This document shows positions 6,654-6,774 of a DNA stretch of 6,774 nt, one piece after another. The first letter of the stretch is position 1, and every line of letters begins with the position of its first letter. A program made the position numbers and the translations under genes. The stretch comes from Fidelibacterota bacterium (GTDB lineage Bacteria > Fidelibacterota > UBA8477 > JABMPR01). Under the pieces are notes generated by a model. That model had not been told where the DNA came from, made no database searches, and was given only the letters and a program-made list of their open reading frames with translations. The stretch covers positions 1-6,774 of the forward strand of contig JAUVKO010000120.1 of assembly GCA_030596225.1 (NCBI GenBank). The letters are read 5' to 3'.

Positions 6654-6774
6654 ATGAAAAGAAACGTTACAATTTGGACAATTATCATATTAATGGTAAC
6701 CTTGGGAATGTCCTATGGCCAAACATATTCCGAAGATTTTGAGGATGGAGTTGTCAGTGATTGGCAACAGTATC
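6654..6774 (+). CDS. N-terminus of a secreted protein (3' end outside window)
   Basis: The first 40 codons are visible. MKRN is followed by a hydrophobic core (about residues 7-19) and a probable signal peptidase I site near SYGQ/T at residue 23. The mature start reads YSEDFEDGVVSDWQQY. That 'DFEDG...W' opening is common in secreted beta-sandwich proteins of the concanavalin-like or LamG type and in cell-surface proteins of FCB-group bacteria, where it follows the signal peptide directly. The domain itself lies beyond the edge, so no function can be given. AGGAG six bases before the ATG and a consensus promoter upstream support the start strongly. Confidence 0.85.
   Translation, partial: MKRNVTIWTIIILMVTLGMSYGQTYSEDFEDGVVSDWQQY

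Noticed and set aside
1..6774. CRISPR array, tRNA, rRNA, toxin-antitoxin or phage-defence system
   Set aside because: No regularly spaced repeats, cloverleaf or rRNA-like sequence, and no paired small genes were seen on either strand.

Overview
The window carries three intact genes in a row on the plus strand, the start of a fourth, and a degraded left edge. It looks like an ordinary chromosomal stretch from a moderately AT-rich Gram-negative bacterium. Three things point to the Fibrobacterota-Chlorobiota-Bacteroidota (FCB) neighbourhood or a related candidate phylum such as Marinimicrobia or Calditrichota: a lipoprotein metallopeptidase, a secreted protein opening with a 'DFEDG' motif, and a palindrome-rich spacer. 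Two genes have clear Shine-Dalgarno sequences (AAGGGG and AGGAG) and the last gene has a classical TTGTCA-17-TATAAT promoter, which argues against a typical member of Bacteroidia. The phylum placement is inference.

Left edge (1-624): the tail of a plus-strand CDS ends at 60. A short minus-strand coding-like remnant ends at 52. A 165-bp imperfect palindrome (144-308) has the layout of a MITE with TA target sites. It directly abuts a decayed GNAT acetyltransferase that has lost its N-terminal part and carries a one-base frameshift near 470-475.

Core (754-3998): an M32 (Taq/Pfu-type) metallocarboxypeptidase with all recognisable motifs is followed by a rho-independent terminator. Next comes a cofactor-independent phosphoglycerate mutase (gpmI) with its catalytic serine and metal ligands intact. 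The spacing and the terminator suggest separate transcription units.

Spacer (3999-4340): 342 bp with no convincing gene. It holds a TCGAC/GTCGA hairpin and a GC-rich ACCTGCCT/AGGCAGGT inverted repeat, probably a dispersed intergenic repeat.

Right part (4341-6774): a 704-residue lipoprotein of a divergent M1 aminopeptidase-like family keeps the zinc site but has GYGMPAW where GxMEN would be. After a small hairpin, a strong sigma-70-like promoter drives the first 40 codons of a secreted protein that runs off the window.

The two peptidases could both take part in peptide catabolism, one in the cytoplasm and one at the envelope, but nothing ties them into one pathway. I found no undescribed multi-gene system. 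The least routine signals are the MITE-like palindrome at the pseudogene breakpoint, the altered M1 active-site motif and the intergenic repeat island.
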